Positions 1 to 9,372 of a stretch of 64,000 nt of DNA are shown here, piece by piece (position 1 is the stretch's first letter; each line of letters begins with the position of its first letter). The position numbers and the translations under genes are program-made. The DNA comes from Candidatus Deferrimicrobiaceae bacterium (GTDB lineage Bacteria; Desulfobacterota; Deferrimicrobia; Deferrimicrobiales; Deferrimicrobiaceae): NCBI GenBank assembly GCA_036504035.1, contig DASXVV010000006.1, positions 666,097 to 730,096 of the forward strand. Reading direction: 5' to 3'. The notes beneath the pieces were generated by a model that did no database searches, had not been told where the DNA came from, and was given only the letters and a program-made list of their open reading frames with translations.

Positions 1-1165
1 CGGCCACAGCCGTCTGCACCGAAGTGCGGTCGGCGAGCAGGCCGATGATCAGGCTGCCGACGCGCATGAGTCCGAGGAACAGTCCGGCGTAGATCGCCAG
101 GACCCGCCCCCTCAGGTGGTCGGGAACGATGGATTGCAGGATCGCGTTGGCCGGGGCGCTCTGGAGGACGAAAAAGAACCCGACGCCGAACAGCAGGGCG
201 AGCGAGAGCCAATAGGTCGTGCACCAGGCGAACAGCAGCAGGACCAGCGGGAAGGCGAGGCTGCTGGCGACCAGCAGGCGCCCCTTGCGCCGGATCGCGC
301 TGCCCGAGGCCGTATAGAGCGCGCCTGCGACGGCTCCGAGCCCCGCGGCCGACATGAGCGCGCCGTAGGTGCCCGCGCCTCCCTTGAAGACCGCCTTGGC
401 ATAGATGGGGATCAGCGTCTGGTACGGCATCGCGAACAGCGTCGACACGGTGACGAGCAGCGCGATCCCGAGCGGCAGCCGGTTGTCCCTGAAATAGCGG
501 AAGCCTGCCAGCAGGTCGCGTCCTTCCTCGCGCGTGGCGCCCCGGGTGGGATGGAATTGCGTGGCGTGCATCATGAGCAGGCCGGCGAGCACGGCAAGGA
601 AACTGGCGCCGTTGATGAAGAAGGAAGCCGCGATGCCGACCGAGGCGACGAGAATGCCGGCGACCGCCGGGCCGACGATGCGTGCGCCGTGGAAGATTCC
701 GGAGTTGAGCGAGATCGCGTTCGACAGGTCTTCCTTTCCGACGAGCTCGACCACGAACGACTGGCGCGCCGGGGCGTCGAGCGCCTGGGCTGCGCCGAGC
801 AGGCAGGCGAGCGCCATGACATGCCACATCTGCACCATGCCGGTCAGGCAAAGCACGCCGAGGACGAAGGCGAGCACCATCATGACGGCCTGCATCCAGA
901 AGACGATCCAGCGCCTGGAGAGGCGGTCGGCGATCGCGCCCGCGAAAAGCGTGAGCGGGATCAGCGGCACGGCGCCGAGAAAATTGACCATGCCGAGGTC
1001 GCGCGCCGTTCCGCCAAGTTGGTGGTAGACGAGCCAGTTCTGGGCGATCGTCTGCATCCAGGTGCCGATGAGGGAGATGAGTTGCCCGTAGAACCAGAGG
1101 CGGAAGTTCCAGTGACGCAGTGACCTGAAGATGCCGCTTGGCGGGGAGAGGGCGGGCGGCGCCAT
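1..1165 (-). CDS. MFS exporter of the EntS/MFS_3 type (C-terminus outside window)
   Basis: Translating the minus strand gives a protein beginning MAPPALSPPSG and running, without a stop, to the window edge, so the C-terminal part is missing. It is strongly hydrophobic with repeated membrane segments and the cytoplasmic-loop pattern FAGAIADRLSRR between helices 2 and 3, the classic MFS motif A. The sequence LDAPARQSFVVELV about 120 residues in is characteristic of the MFS_3 (enterobactin-exporter-like) branch. The start ATG lies 4 bases after the glgB stop with no good Shine-Dalgarno, so it is probably translated by coupling to glgB. The substrate cannot be told from sequence; a drug or siderophore efflux role is only a family-level guess. 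Confidence 0.82.
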   Translation of the reverse strand, partial: MAPPALSPPSGIFRSLRHWNFRLWFYGQLISLIGTWMQTIAQNWLVYHQLGGTARDLGMVNFLGAVPLIPLTLFAGAIADRLSRRWIVFWMQAVMMVLAFVLGVLCLTGMVQMWHVMALACLLGAAQALDAPARQSFVVELVGKEDLSNAISLNSGIFHGARIVGPAVAGILVASVGIAASFFINGASFLAVLAGLLMMHATQFHPTRGATREEGRDLLAGFRYFRDNRLPLGIALLVTVSTLFAMPYQTLIPIYAKAVFKGGAGTYGALMSAAGLGAVAGALYTASGSAIRRKGRLLVASSLAFPLVLLLFAWCTTYWLSLALLFGVGFFFVLQSAPANAILQSIVPDHLRGRVLAIYAGLFLGLMRVGSLIIGLLADRTSVQTAVA

Positions 1166-1169
1166 CGGC

Positions 1170-3368
1170 CTACTCGGCGCGTCGAAGGAAAAGCGCTCCC
1201 AGCGGGGGAAGCGTGAGGCGCACCGAGCAGGGGCGGCCGTTCCAGGGAATCGCCTCGGTCTCGACTCCGCCCAGGTTGCCGACGTTGCTTCCGCCGAATG
1301 CCGCCGCGTCGCTGTTGAACGCCTCGGTCCACGTTCCGGCGAAGGGCAGGCCGACCCGGTAGTCTTTCCGGACCACCGGCGTGAAGTTGAAGACGCAGGC
1401 CACGACGTCTCCCGCATTCCTGCCCTTGCGAAGGAACGAGACGACGCTGTTGTCCGCGTCCCGGAAGTCGATCCATTCGAACCCGTCGCAGGTGAAGTCG
1501 GCCTCGTAAAACGGCAGATACTCCCGCTGCAGCCGGTTCAGCTCGCGGACGAGCGACTGCACGCCCCGATGGGTGTCCCATTGCAGCAGGTCCCACTGCA
1601 ACGACCGGTCGTGGTCCCATTCGTTCCACTGGCCGAACTCGCAGCCCATGAAGAGCAGCTTCTTGCCGGGGTGGGCATACATGTAGGCGTAGAGCAGGCG
1701 CAGGTTGGCGAATTTCTGCCACAGGTCGCCCGGCATCTTGTCGAGCATCGACCGCTTCAGGTGGACCACTTCGTCGTGCGAGAAGGGGAGGACGAAATTC
1801 TCCTGGAAGGCATAGAGCAGCGCGAAAGTGAGCTGCCCGAAGTGGAACTTCCGGTGGATCGGCGCCTTCTCGATAAAGTCGAGCATGTCGTGCATCCAGC
1901 CCATGTTCCACTTGAAGGAGAAGCCGAGGCCGCCCAGGTGGACGGGGCGGGAGACCATCGGCCAAGAGGTCGACTCCTCGGCGATCGTGACGGCGCCCGG
2001 ATGCCGCTCGTGGACCAGCTCGTTCAGGCGGCGCAGGAAGGCGATGGCCTCGAGGTTCTCGCGGCCGCCGTGCACGTTGGGCTCCCACTCGCCGGGATTC
2101 CGGGAGTAGTCGAGGTAGAGCATCGAAGCGACGGCGTCGACGCGCAGCCCGTCGATGTGGTAGCGGTCGAGCCAGAACAGGGCGTTGGAGAGCAGGAAGT
2201 TGGCGACCTCCCGCCGGCCGTAGTTGAAGATGAGCGTGCCCCAGTCCCGGTGCTCGCCCCGGCGGGGATCGGCGTGCTCGTAGAGGTGCGTGCCGTCGAA
2301 GCGGGCGAGGCCGTGCGCGTCCTTCGGGAAGTGTGCCGGCACCCAGTCGAGGATGACGCCGATGCCCTCGACGTGGCACCGGTCGACGAACGCCATGAAG
2401 TCGTGCGGCGTGCCGAATCGGCTGGTGGGCGCGAAGTAGCCCAGCGTCTGGTAACCCCAGGACCCGTCGAACGGATGCTCGGACACGGGCATCAGCTCGA
2501 CGTGCGTGAAGCCCATCCCCTTGACGTAGGGGACCAGGTCGTCGGCCAGCTCGGCATAGGACAGGTAGCGGTTGCCGTCGGCCCGCTTCCAGGAACCCAG
2601 ATGCGCCTCATAGACGGATACCGGGCGGTCGAGCGGGCTCCGGCCGGCGCGATCCTGCATCCAGCCGGCATCGGTCCAGGCATAACCGTCGATCTCGCAG
2701 ACGACGGTTCCGGTCTTCGGCGGCGGCTCGAAGTGGAAGCCGTGCGGGTCGGCCTTGGTGAAGATCTCGCCCGTCCCGCGGGCGCGGATTTCGTACTTGT
2801 AGATCTCGGATTCGCAGAGGCCGGGCACGAACAGCTCCCAGATGCCGCTCTCGCCCCGGATGCGCATGGGGTGGACCCGGCCGTCCCAATGGTTGAAATT
2901 GCCGACGACCGAGACGCGCTCGGCATTGGGCGCCCAGACGGCGAACGCGACCCCGGGGACGCCGCCGATCGTCGTCAGGTGGCTTCCGAGCTTTTGATAC
3001 GTCTCGAGGTGGTTCCCCTCGGACAGCAGGTGGATGTCGAAGTCGGACAGGACGAGGCCGAACGCGTAGGGGTCGTCCTGCTCCCATCGGTGTCCATCAT
3101 GGTTGGTGATCTCGAGCCGATAGCGGAAGGTCCCGGGCGCCAGGTCGAGCGTGGCCTCGAAGAGTCCTTCGGGGTGGATCCGGGTCATCGGCTTGCGGCG
3201 TGTTTTTCCGGCGGCTTCGGCGACGACCTGGACGGCGGCGGCCTGCGGGTACAGGACGCGAATGGCCGTGACGTCGCCGGCGGCGTGAGGCCCCAGCACG
3301 GAAAAGGGATCCCAATGTCGGGCGTCCGCGAGCAACCCGATGTCGCGGGGAGAGAGTGTGGACTTCAA
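1170..3368 (-). CDS. glgB: 1,4-alpha-glucan branching enzyme
   Basis: A 732-residue GlgB, against 728 in E. coli. It transfers alpha-1,4 glucan segments to form alpha-1,6 branches in glycogen. The N-terminus carries the [11 protein letters not shown] motif of the GlgB N-domain, then a CBM48 module ([19 protein letters not shown]), then the GH13_9 catalytic barrel. The nucleophile is D411 in GLRVDAV, the acid/base E464 in AEEST, and the transition-state Asp lies in SHDEVVH. The chosen start is a TTG whose bases overlap the TGA of the upstream gene (TTGA), giving the expected family length; no upstream ATG gives a plausible N-terminus. No other glycogen gene is in the window. Confidence 0.95.
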   Translation of the reverse strand: MKSTLSPRDIGLLADARHWDPFSVLGPHAAGDVTAIRVLYPQAAAVQVVAEAAGKTRRKPMTRIHPEGLFEATLDLAPGTFRYRLEITNHDGHRWEQDDPYAFGLVLSDFDIHLLSEGNHLETYQKLGSHLTTIGGVPGVAFAVWAPNAERVSVVGNFNHWDGRVHPMRIRGESGIWELFVPGLCESEIYKYEIRARGTGEIFTKADPHGFHFEPPPKTGTVVCEIDGYAWTDAGWMQDRAGRSPLDRPVSVYEAHLGSWKRADGNRYLSYAELADDLVPYVKGMGFTHVELMPVSEHPFDGSWGYQTLGYFAPTSRFGTPHDFMAFVDRCHVEGIGVILDWVPAHFPKDAHGLARFDGTHLYEHADPRRGEHRDWGTLIFNYGRREVANFLLSNALFWLDRYHIDGLRVDAVASMLYLDYSRNPGEWEPNVHGGRENLEAIAFLRRLNELVHERHPGAVTIAEESTSWPMVSRPVHLGGLGFSFKWNMGWMHDMLDFIEKAPIHRKFHFGQLTFALLYAFQENFVLPFSHDEVVHLKRSMLDKMPGDLWQKFANLRLLYAYMYAHPGKKLLFMGCEFGQWNEWDHDRSLQWDLLQWDTHRGVQSLVRELNRLQREYLPFYEADFTCDGFEWIDFRDADNSVVSFLRKGRNAGDVVACVFNFTPVVRKDYRVGLPFAGTWTEAFNSDAAAFGGSNVGNLGGVETEAIPWNGRPCSVRLTLPPLGALFLRRAE

Positions 3369-3964
3369 CGGGTGACCTTGAAGAACGTCTCCTTGCTGTC
3401 CCTGAGCGCCCCTCCCGGCACCTCGATCGTGACGTTCACCTGGTAGTTGCCGGCCGTGGCGGCGCCCGGGATGGTGAACGGGATCGTGCTCTTGTAAGTG
3501 CCGGCGGTCCGCTCGACCTCGATCGAGACCTTCCCCGCCGGCGCGCCGTCCTTGAGGAACTCGCGCGTTTCGGTGACCGTGACCAGCTGCCCCGCGACGG
3601 GGAGGAGCACGGCGTACTCGGCATTGACGTTGATGGTCTCGCCGGCGGCGACGATCGCGGGATTGGCGCGCACGCTGTCGAAGGAAATCAGCGGCCCCTG
3701 GGCCGGGGTATAGCCGTAGTCGCGCACGGTCTGTGCGGGAGTCTTCGCATTCTCGTCTTCGTAGCGGCCGACCGCCCCCCCTGCCAGGACCCCGTCGAGC
3801 ATGCCGGAAATTGCGCTGCGCCGCGCTACCTTGGCCGGCGCCTTCTGCGCGGCGTTGTCGACCGCCGCCGCGGGCTTGGCCGGAGGCGCGGAGACCATGG
3901 CGCAACTGTGAAGGATGCCGGCGGCCAGGGTGGTTAGCGTCAATGCGACGGCTGCTTTTTTCAT
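3365..3964 (-). CDS. putative lipoprotein of unknown function
   Basis: A 199-residue protein with an N-terminal Lys-Lys stretch, a hydrophobic segment and a cysteine at LHSC that could be a lipobox (His at -2 is unusual). The mature part starts with an Ala/Pro-rich linker and ends in a beta-strand-rich region such as [13 protein letters not shown] and [21 protein letters not shown]. That pattern resembles an extracellular Ig-like or flagellar-hook-like fold, but I do not recognise the family. A GGAGG sits about 10 bases before the ATG. Its stop overlaps the glgB start, so the two are co-translated; a role in glycogen metabolism does not follow from this. Confidence 0.7.
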   Translation of the reverse strand: MKKAAVALTLTTLAAGILHSCAMVSAPPAKPAAAVDNAAQKAPAKVARRSAISGMLDGVLAGGAVGRYEDENAKTPAQTVRDYGYTPAQGPLISFDSVRANPAIVAAGETINVNAEYAVLLPVAGQLVTVTETREFLKDGAPAGKVSIEVERTAGTYKSTIPFTIPGAATAGNYQVNVTIEVPGGALRDSKETFFKVTR

Positions 3965-4008
3965 GGGGATCGTTGCCTCCGGACGGATGCTTGGATTATG
4001 ACCGCCGA

Positions 4009-4878
4009 TTATACTCGCACGGCGGCGCACAGTGGAAGCGCCGATGGGGCGACGTAAAGCCGGATGCCGTCGAGGGCGTGATCGGACAGGATTTCGCGTA
4101 CGGTCGCCATCGCGAGGTGCGGGTTGTTGTGGTCGTTGCTCAGGTGGCAAAGGACGATCCCCGCGGGGCGACGCCGGCTTTCCTGGAGGGCGCGGACGAG
4201 CAGCAGCCCCGCCTGCCGGTTCGACAGGTGCCCCTCGTTTCCGGACACCCTGTGACGGTCCTGCCGCGGGCTCTCAGCCAGCATCCGCTCGTCGTGGTTG
4301 GCCTCGATCAGGATCAGGTCGCTGTCGAGGAAATCCTCGTGCAAGCCGTCGCCGCCGTGGCCCAGGTCCGTGGCCATCGAGATCCGGAAATCTCCGCCCT
4401 CGGACGGGATGGCGAGGCGGAAGCCGCAGGTAAGCCCCACGGCGTCGTGCGGTACCTGGAAGGCGTTCACGGTGACGGGGCCGATGTTGAAACCGCTTCC
4501 GTCGAACATCCGCAGCAGCCCCTGTTCCTGGAATCGCCCCCGCTTCCGTTCGTCGAGGCGGGAATAGATCCGGCTTTCGAACATGCGCCTGTTCTTCTCG
4601 TGGATGTAGACCGGGATGCCGTGCTCGCCGCAGCGGGCCACGGTGTGGGCATTGACGTGGTCGCTGTGCAGGTGCGAGACGAGGACGGCATCGACCTGCG
4701 CCCAGGGAAGCGAGGCTTCGGCGATCGCCTGGTCGAGGGCGCGCCCCGACGGGAGGCCCGCATCGACCAGGATCGCGCCGCCGCCGTACCGGACCACGGT
4801 CAGGTTCCCGGAGCTGCCGCTGCGAAGCGGGAGCACGGAGATCGTGGCCGCGGAAATGGGGGCGGTGCCGCAGGCCAT
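4009..4878 (-). CDS. WalJ/YycJ-like metallo-beta-lactamase-fold hydrolase
   Basis: A 289-residue metallo-hydrolase. The N-terminus LRSGSSGNLTVV followed by ILVDAG is typical of the YycJ/WalJ group. The metal-binding motif is HLHSDH, and further His/Asp ligands are likely in ATDLGHGGDG and LCHLSNDHNN. Members bind two metal ions; the biological substrate of this subgroup is poorly defined (nucleic-acid exonuclease activity has been suggested for relatives). The ATG follows the stop of the cytochrome P460 gene by one base, so the two form a unit. An alternative upstream start would run into the P460 reading region and is rejected. Confidence 0.88.
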   Translation of the reverse strand: MACGTAPISAATISVLPLRSGSSGNLTVVRYGGGAILVDAGLPSGRALDQAIAEASLPWAQVDAVLVSHLHSDHVNAHTVARCGEHGIPVYIHEKNRRMFESRIYSRLDERKRGRFQEQGLLRMFDGSGFNIGPVTVNAFQVPHDAVGLTCGFRLAIPSEGGDFRISMATDLGHGGDGLHEDFLDSDLILIEANHDERMLAESPRQDRHRVSGNEGHLSNRQAGLLLVRALQESRRRPAGIVLCHLSNDHNNPHLAMATVREILSDHALDGIRLYVAPSALPLCAAVRV

Positions 4879-4879
4879 C

Positions 4880-5392
4880 CTACCGGGCGAACCTCGTGAA
4901 GACGAAGTCGTGACCCTTGACGTTGGCCTCGTGACAGGGGAAGCAGCTCTTGTGGGTTTCTTCGTTGGCCGGCTTGCCGTTGATGAAGCGCGCGAATCCC
5001 CACCCGCCGGTGGCGACGAATTTCTTCGAGTCCTTGACCATGAACTCGATGCGCGGCGCGGTTCCGGGACGGAAAGCCCCGGGAAATTCGTCCATCGGTT
5101 CGCGGACCCAGGCCAGCTTGGCCAGGACCGATCCGTCGGGGAGGGGGAGCGTGCCGTCCCGGAGCGCCTTGTACGCGACCGGGTTGGCCAGGATCGACCG
5201 GAGCTCGTCCTTGTTGTCGGTCCGGTGGGAAGGCGCGACAAGCGACCATTCGCGATAGCCGTCGGGGATCCCGATCCCGAAGATCGGAGAAACCGCGGCC
5301 GTTTCCGCCCGCGATGTTCCGGTCGGCGGAAGGAGGAGCGCCAATGCGAGGCAACCGAGGAAGAGCGAAGCGGCGAGAACGATCTTTCGCAT
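4880..5392 (-). CDS. cytochrome P460-family c-type cytochrome
   Basis: A 170-residue exported protein: Met-Arg-Lys start, hydrophobic signal segment and probable cleavage near SRAETA. The body has the P460 family pattern (YREWSLVAPSHRTD, GWGFARFINGKP) and ends with one heme c site, CFPCH. Known P460 proteins oxidise hydroxylamine or nitric oxide through a Lys- or Tyr-crosslinked heme. Whether the crosslinking residue is present cannot be decided by eye. A strong Shine-Dalgarno (AAGGAGG) lies 7 bases before the ATG. The gene diverges from arnT and is the first gene of a minus-strand unit with the metallo-hydrolase. Confidence 0.85.
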   Translation of the reverse strand: MRKIVLAASLFLGCLALALLLPPTGTSRAETAAVSPIFGIGIPDGYREWSLVAPSHRTDNKDELRSILANPVAYKALRDGTLPLPDGSVLAKLAWVREPMDEFPGAFRPGTAPRIEFMVKDSKKFVATGGWGFARFINGKPANEETHKSCFPCHEANVKGHDFVFTRFAR

Positions 5393-5510
5393 GCGGAACC
5401 TCCTTGCAGCGCGGGTTCGGTTCGGGGGGTGCGGACCAGTATAACAGAGATGGCGCCTGCCGGTTTGCCGCCCCCCGCGCAGCAAGGACTGTGATATTTT
5501 GAGGGGCTGG

Positions 5511-5538
5511 CGTCCGCGGGCACGCATTCCCGCGGACG
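5511..5538. promoter_or_regulatory. 10-bp perfect inverted repeat upstream of arnT
   Basis: CGTCCGCGGG and CCCGCGGACG are exact inverted copies separated by 8 bases, 36 bases before the arnT start. An AT-rich stretch containing gatatttt lies just upstream and could hold the -10 element. The repeat would therefore fall in the untranslated leader or at the promoter edge. It could be an operator or an mRNA hairpin; no known regulator motif is recognised. Confidence 0.45.
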
Positions 5539-5573
5539 GATTCATTTTCAAACGCTCGACGGGGGGGTACGAC

Positions 5574-7247
5574 ATGGAGGGCACGACAAGCGCCATCGGG
5601 GCGACAGGAGAGCCGGCCGTTTCCGGCAAGGCGCTCCTCCTCTTTTTCCTCTCGGCGGCAATCCTGTATTTCGCGGTGCTCGGCACGATGCCGTTGATGG
5701 ACCCCGACGAGGGACGGTATGCCGAGATCCCGCGCGAGATGCTGGCGTCGGGCGATTTCGTCACCCCGCACCTCAACGGCGTCGTCTACCTCGAAAAGCC
5801 CCCGCTCTATTACTGGGGCTGCGCCGCCGGCATGGCCGCCTTCGGACAAAACGCGTTCGGGGCGCGATTCTTCGGGGCCGCGATGGCGCTGCTGGGCGTC
5901 GTCCTGGCGTGGTGGATGGGGTGCGTGCTCGCGGGGCCCCGCACCGCCTTGTACTCCGCCGCGGTGCTCGCGACCTCCCTTTTCCACTACATTATCGGGC
6001 GGCTCAACGCGACCGACATGACGGTGGGCGTGATGCTCGTCCTGGCGATCTTTCCCGCCTACCTGTACCTTTCCGGCAAGCGGTCGTCGCGCGGCTTCCT
6101 TTATCTGTCCTTTGCCGGGGCGGCGCTTGCCTTCCTCGCCAAGGGGCTGATCGGCATGGTCTTTCCCGCGGGCATCCTCGTCGTGTGGGCGCTCGTCTCA
6201 GGGCGGCCGAAGGCGATCCTCAAGCTGCTTTCCCCCGTCGGCATCGCCATCTTTCTCGCCATCGCGCTCCCCTGGGTGCTGCTCGTCCAGAAGGCCAACC
6301 CCGACTTCTTCCGGTTCTTCTTCATTCGGGAACAGTTCCAGCGTTTCGCGACCGAAAAGATCCATCACCGCTACCAGCCGTTCTGGTTTTTCCTCCCGAT
6401 CGTTTTGGCGGGGCTGCTCCCGTGGCTTCTCTTTGCGGGCCGCGTCGGACGTGCGGTCCGGGCGGCCGGCGCCGGGTTCATGGCTCGGGAAGACCGCATC
6501 TTCCTGCTGACCTGGGTGCTGTTCGTCCTGGTATTCTTCTCCATCTCCAGCTCGAAGCTTGTGACTTACATGACTCCGCTCTTCCCCCCGCTGGCCGTGC
6601 TGTTCGGCAGGGGGCTGTCCGTTTGGGCCGACCGCGAGGACGGCGCCGCGCCGGTCCTCGCGCCGCTCGCCTTCGCGCTGCTCCTGGGAGCCGGCCTCTT
6701 CGCCGCGCCGCGGCTGGCGAAGATGCCGATGTCGCCGGACGAATGGGCACCGGTCATCGCTCCCTCCGTCCTGATCGTCCTCGCCTTCGGCGTCGTGCCG
6801 CTGTTCATTCGCCGCCTGGGGGCCCATCGCGTCGTCCTCGTCTCTTTCGCGCTGCTGGCGCTGTTCCTGTGCTCCCTCAACCGGCCCGCCGGGATGCTGA
6901 TCGGCGACGGCCGTTCGGGCAAGGAATTCTCCGAGGTGCTCAACGCTCAATTACAGCCCGGGGACGTGCTGGCGCAATATCAGGTCTACAGCCAGTCGGT
7001 CCCCTTCTACACGGGGCGCCGCAACGTGCTGGTCGACGAGGTGGGCGAGCTCGAGTTCGGGATGCGGCACGCCGCCGACCGCGCCGGCTGGTTCCTCGCC
7101 CCGGCGGCCTTCGACAATCTCTGGCGCTCGGAGAAGCGGGTGTTCTGCATCTTCAAGCGGGATGCGATGCCGCTGATCACGGAAAAATACCCGGTCCACC
7201 GGTTGCTCATCAGCTCCCGGCGGGGTATCCTCATCGTCAACCGGTGA
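5574..7247 (+). CDS. arnT: ArnT-like undecaprenyl-phosphate-L-Ara4N lipid A transferase (PMT family)
   Basis: A 557-residue polytopic membrane glycosyltransferase of the PMT/ArnT family. After the first membrane helix it has the family signature PLMDPDEGRYAEIPREM, whose acidic pair lies in the first periplasmic loop, and YLEKPPLYYW. About a dozen hydrophobic segments follow, then a soluble C-terminal region. ArnT moves 4-amino-4-deoxy-L-arabinose from undecaprenyl phosphate to lipid A in the periplasm, giving polymyxin resistance. The call is strengthened by the arnB, arnC and arnA genes directly downstream. The ATG is placed after a G-rich ribosome site; the open frame extends further upstream but without family-like sequence. 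Confidence 0.88.
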   Translation: MEGTTSAIGATGEPAVSGKALLLFFLSAAILYFAVLGTMPLMDPDEGRYAEIPREMLASGDFVTPHLNGVVYLEKPPLYYWGCAAGMAAFGQNAFGARFFGAAMALLGVVLAWWMGCVLAGPRTALYSAAVLATSLFHYIIGRLNATDMTVGVMLVLAIFPAYLYLSGKRSSRGFLYLSFAGAALAFLAKGLIGMVFPAGILVVWALVSGRPKAILKLLSPVGIAIFLAIALPWVLLVQKANPDFFRFFFIREQFQRFATEKIHHRYQPFWFFLPIVLAGLLPWLLFAGRVGRAVRAAGAGFMAREDRIFLLTWVLFVLVFFSISSSKLVTYMTPLFPPLAVLFGRGLSVWADREDGAAPVLAPLAFALLLGAGLFAAPRLAKMPMSPDEWAPVIAPSVLIVLAFGVVPLFIRRLGAHRVVLVSFALLALFLCSLNRPAGMLIGDGRSGKEFSEVLNAQLQPGDVLAQYQVYSQSVPFYTGRRNVLVDEVGELEFGMRHAADRAGWFLAPAAFDNLWRSEKRVFCIFKRDAMPLITEKYPVHRLLISSRRGILIVNR

Positions 7248-7288
7248 GATTCAAGCTTTCCAACTACCGACCATTGAACGAGGTCTCC

Positions 7289-8446
7289 ATGGACATTCGC
7301 ACCGATTTCCTGCCGCTGTCGCGGCCTGCGATCGGGCCGGAAGAGGTCGAGGCGGTCGTTTCCGTCCTCACTTCGGGCTGGATCACCAGCGGGCCGAAGG
7401 CGGCCGAGCTCGAGGATATCTTCCGCCGGGAGACCGGCGCGCCGCACGCGATCGCCGTCACCTCGGCGACTGCCGGGCTGCACCTGGTGCTGACCGCCCT
7501 CGGAATCGGGCCCGGCGACGAGGTCGTCACGCCGTCGATGACGTTCGCCTCCACCGTCAACCAGATCGCCCTGCGCGGCGCGACGCCCGTCTTCGCCGAC
7601 AACGACTACGCCACGATGCAGGTCATCCCCGAGGCGGTCGCCGAAAAGATCGGCCCGCGCACCAAGGCGGTGATGCCGGTCCACTTCGCGGGGGCGCCCG
7701 CCGACATGGACCCGATCGCCCACGCCGCGGCGAAGGCCGGCGTCCCGGTGATCGAGGACGCGGCGCACGCCGTCGGCACGGTCTACAAGGGACGCCCCGC
7801 CGGCACGCTGGGCGACATCGCGATCTTCTCCTTCCACCCGATCAAGAACATCACGACGGGCGAAGGGGGCATGATCACCTGCAAGGACGAGGCGCTGGCG
7901 AAAAAGATCCGGCTGCTCCGATTCCACGGCATCGAGCGCGACGCCTGGAAGCGGTACGGCAAGGGGGGCAACCCCGATTACGACATCCGGGAGCCGGGCT
8001 TCAAATACAACCTGCCCGATATTCTGGCAGTGCTGGGCGTGGTCCAGATGGGGCGGGTGCGCACCCTCAACGCCCGGCGCGGCGAGCTTTCGGCGCGGTA
8101 TGTCGCAGGCCTTTCGGGCGTTTCCGGCATCGATCTGCCCGGCGTGCCCTCCTACGATCACAATAATTCCCACCACCTGTTCATCGTGAAAGTGACCGGC
8201 CTCGACCGCGAAGCTTTCCTCGGGCGGCTGGGCGACTACAATGTCGGGTTCGGGCTCCACTTCCCGCCGTGCCACCTGCTCTCATACGTGCGCGAGCGGT
8301 ACGGCACGAAACCGGGCGACTGCCCGGGCGCCGAAGCGGCGGGCGGTCGGCTGCTCTCGCTCCCCCTGTTCCCCGACATGGCGGATGCCGACGCCGACTA
8401 CGTCTGTGCGGCGATCCGCGAGATCCTGGCCGGAGGGAACGGATGA
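7289..8446 (+). CDS. arnB: UDP-4-amino-4-deoxy-L-arabinose aminotransferase (DegT/DnrJ/EryC1 family)
   Basis: A 385-residue PLP-dependent sugar aminotransferase. It has the N-terminal substrate motif SGWITSGP, the cofactor motifs VTSATAGLH and VIEDAAHAVG, and the PLP-binding lysine K186 in FHPIKNITTGEGG. ArnB converts UDP-4-keto-pentose plus glutamate into UDP-L-Ara4N in the cytoplasm. Order and length match ArnB of enterobacteria (about 380 residues). The stop overlaps the start of arnC by ATGA, so the two are coupled. Other DegT aminotransferases act on other sugars; the arn context makes ArnB the best reading. Confidence 0.92.
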   Translation: MDIRTDFLPLSRPAIGPEEVEAVVSVLTSGWITSGPKAAELEDIFRRETGAPHAIAVTSATAGLHLVLTALGIGPGDEVVTPSMTFASTVNQIALRGATPVFADNDYATMQVIPEAVAEKIGPRTKAVMPVHFAGAPADMDPIAHAAAKAGVPVIEDAAHAVGTVYKGRPAGTLGDIAIFSFHPIKNITTGEGGMITCKDEALAKKIRLLRFHGIERDAWKRYGKGGNPDYDIREPGFKYNLPDILAVLGVVQMGRVRTLNARRGELSARYVAGLSGVSGIDLPGVPSYDHNNSHHLFIVKVTGLDREAFLGRLGDYNVGFGLHFPPCHLLSYVRERYGTKPGDCPGAEAAGGRLLSLPLFPDMADADADYVCAAIREILAGGNG

Positions 8447-9372
8447 AGGTCTCGGTCGTCGTTCCCGTCTACAACGAGGAGGCCAACCTTCCGGTCCTGA
8501 TGGACCGGATGGAATCGGCGCTCCGGACGCTGGGGCGTCCCTACGAGATCGTCTTCGTCGACGACGGCAGCCGCGACAACTCGCTCGAGATGATGAAGGG
8601 CTTCACGACGCGTCCGGGCGTGCGCGTGGTCGAGCTGACGCGCAACTACGGGCAACACTCGGCAATCATGTCGGGATTCTCGGTCGTCACCGGGCAGATC
8701 GTCATCACGATCGACGCCGATCTCCAGAACCCCCCCGAGGAGATTCCGGGTCTTGTCCGCGCGATGGAAGAGGGGAACTACGAAGTCGTGGGCACGGTCC
8801 GCCAGATGCGGAAGGACTCGATCTTCCGGACGTTCCCGTCGCGGGTCGTCAACGCGATGACCCGGAAGATCACCGGCGTCCGGATGACCGACTGGGGCTG
8901 CATGCTGCGGGCCTACCGTCGGGAAGTCGTCGATCGGATGGTCGAGAGCCAGGAATACTCGACCTTCATCCCCGCGCTGGCCACGCTCTATGCCAAGCGG
9001 ATGACCGAGATTCCGGTCGCGCACGCAGAGCGGCACGGCGGCGTCTCCAACTACGGCATGCTGAAGCTGCTCAACCTCCAGTTCGACCTGCTGACCTCCT
9101 TCTCCGAGTTCCCGCTCCGGGTGCTGCTCTATGTGGGCGTTTTGATGGCGGTCGGCGGCGTGTCGCTCGGCGTCCTGATCGTCATCCTCCGGGTCTGGCT
9201 CGGCTCCGCGTGGGCAGGTGAAGGGGTGTTCACGCTGTTCGCCATCATGTTCTTCATGATGGGCGGCCTGTTCTTCGCCTTCGGCATCATGGGGCAGTAC
9301 ATCGGCCGCATCTACCACGAGGTGCGCAAGCGCCCCCGATACACGGTCCGCAAGATCCACGGGGGGGCATGA
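8443..9372 (+). CDS. arnC: undecaprenyl-phosphate 4-deoxy-4-formamido-L-arabinose transferase
   Basis: A 309-residue GT2-family polyprenyl-phosphate glycosyltransferase (E. coli ArnC has 322). The N-terminus SVVVPVYNEEANL and EIVFVDDGS form the nucleotide-sugar site, and TIDADLQNPPEEIP holds the metal-binding aspartates. Two C-terminal membrane helices (about residues 235-260 and 265-290) anchor it at the inner face of the cytoplasmic membrane. It loads the formylated sugar onto undecaprenyl phosphate. It overlaps arnB upstream and the formyltransferase downstream by four bases each. DPM1-like transferases look similar, so the assignment rests partly on context. Confidence 0.92.
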   Translation: MKVSVVVPVYNEEANLPVLMDRMESALRTLGRPYEIVFVDDGSRDNSLEMMKGFTTRPGVRVVELTRNYGQHSAIMSGFSVVTGQIVITIDADLQNPPEEIPGLVRAMEEGNYEVVGTVRQMRKDSIFRTFPSRVVNAMTRKITGVRMTDWGCMLRAYRREVVDRMVESQEYSTFIPALATLYAKRMTEIPVAHAERHGGVSNYGMLKLLNLQFDLLTSFSEFPLRVLLYVGVLMAVGGVSLGVLIVILRVWLGSAWAGEGVFTLFAIMFFMMGGLFFAFGIMGQYIGRIYHEVRKRPRYTVRKIHGGA

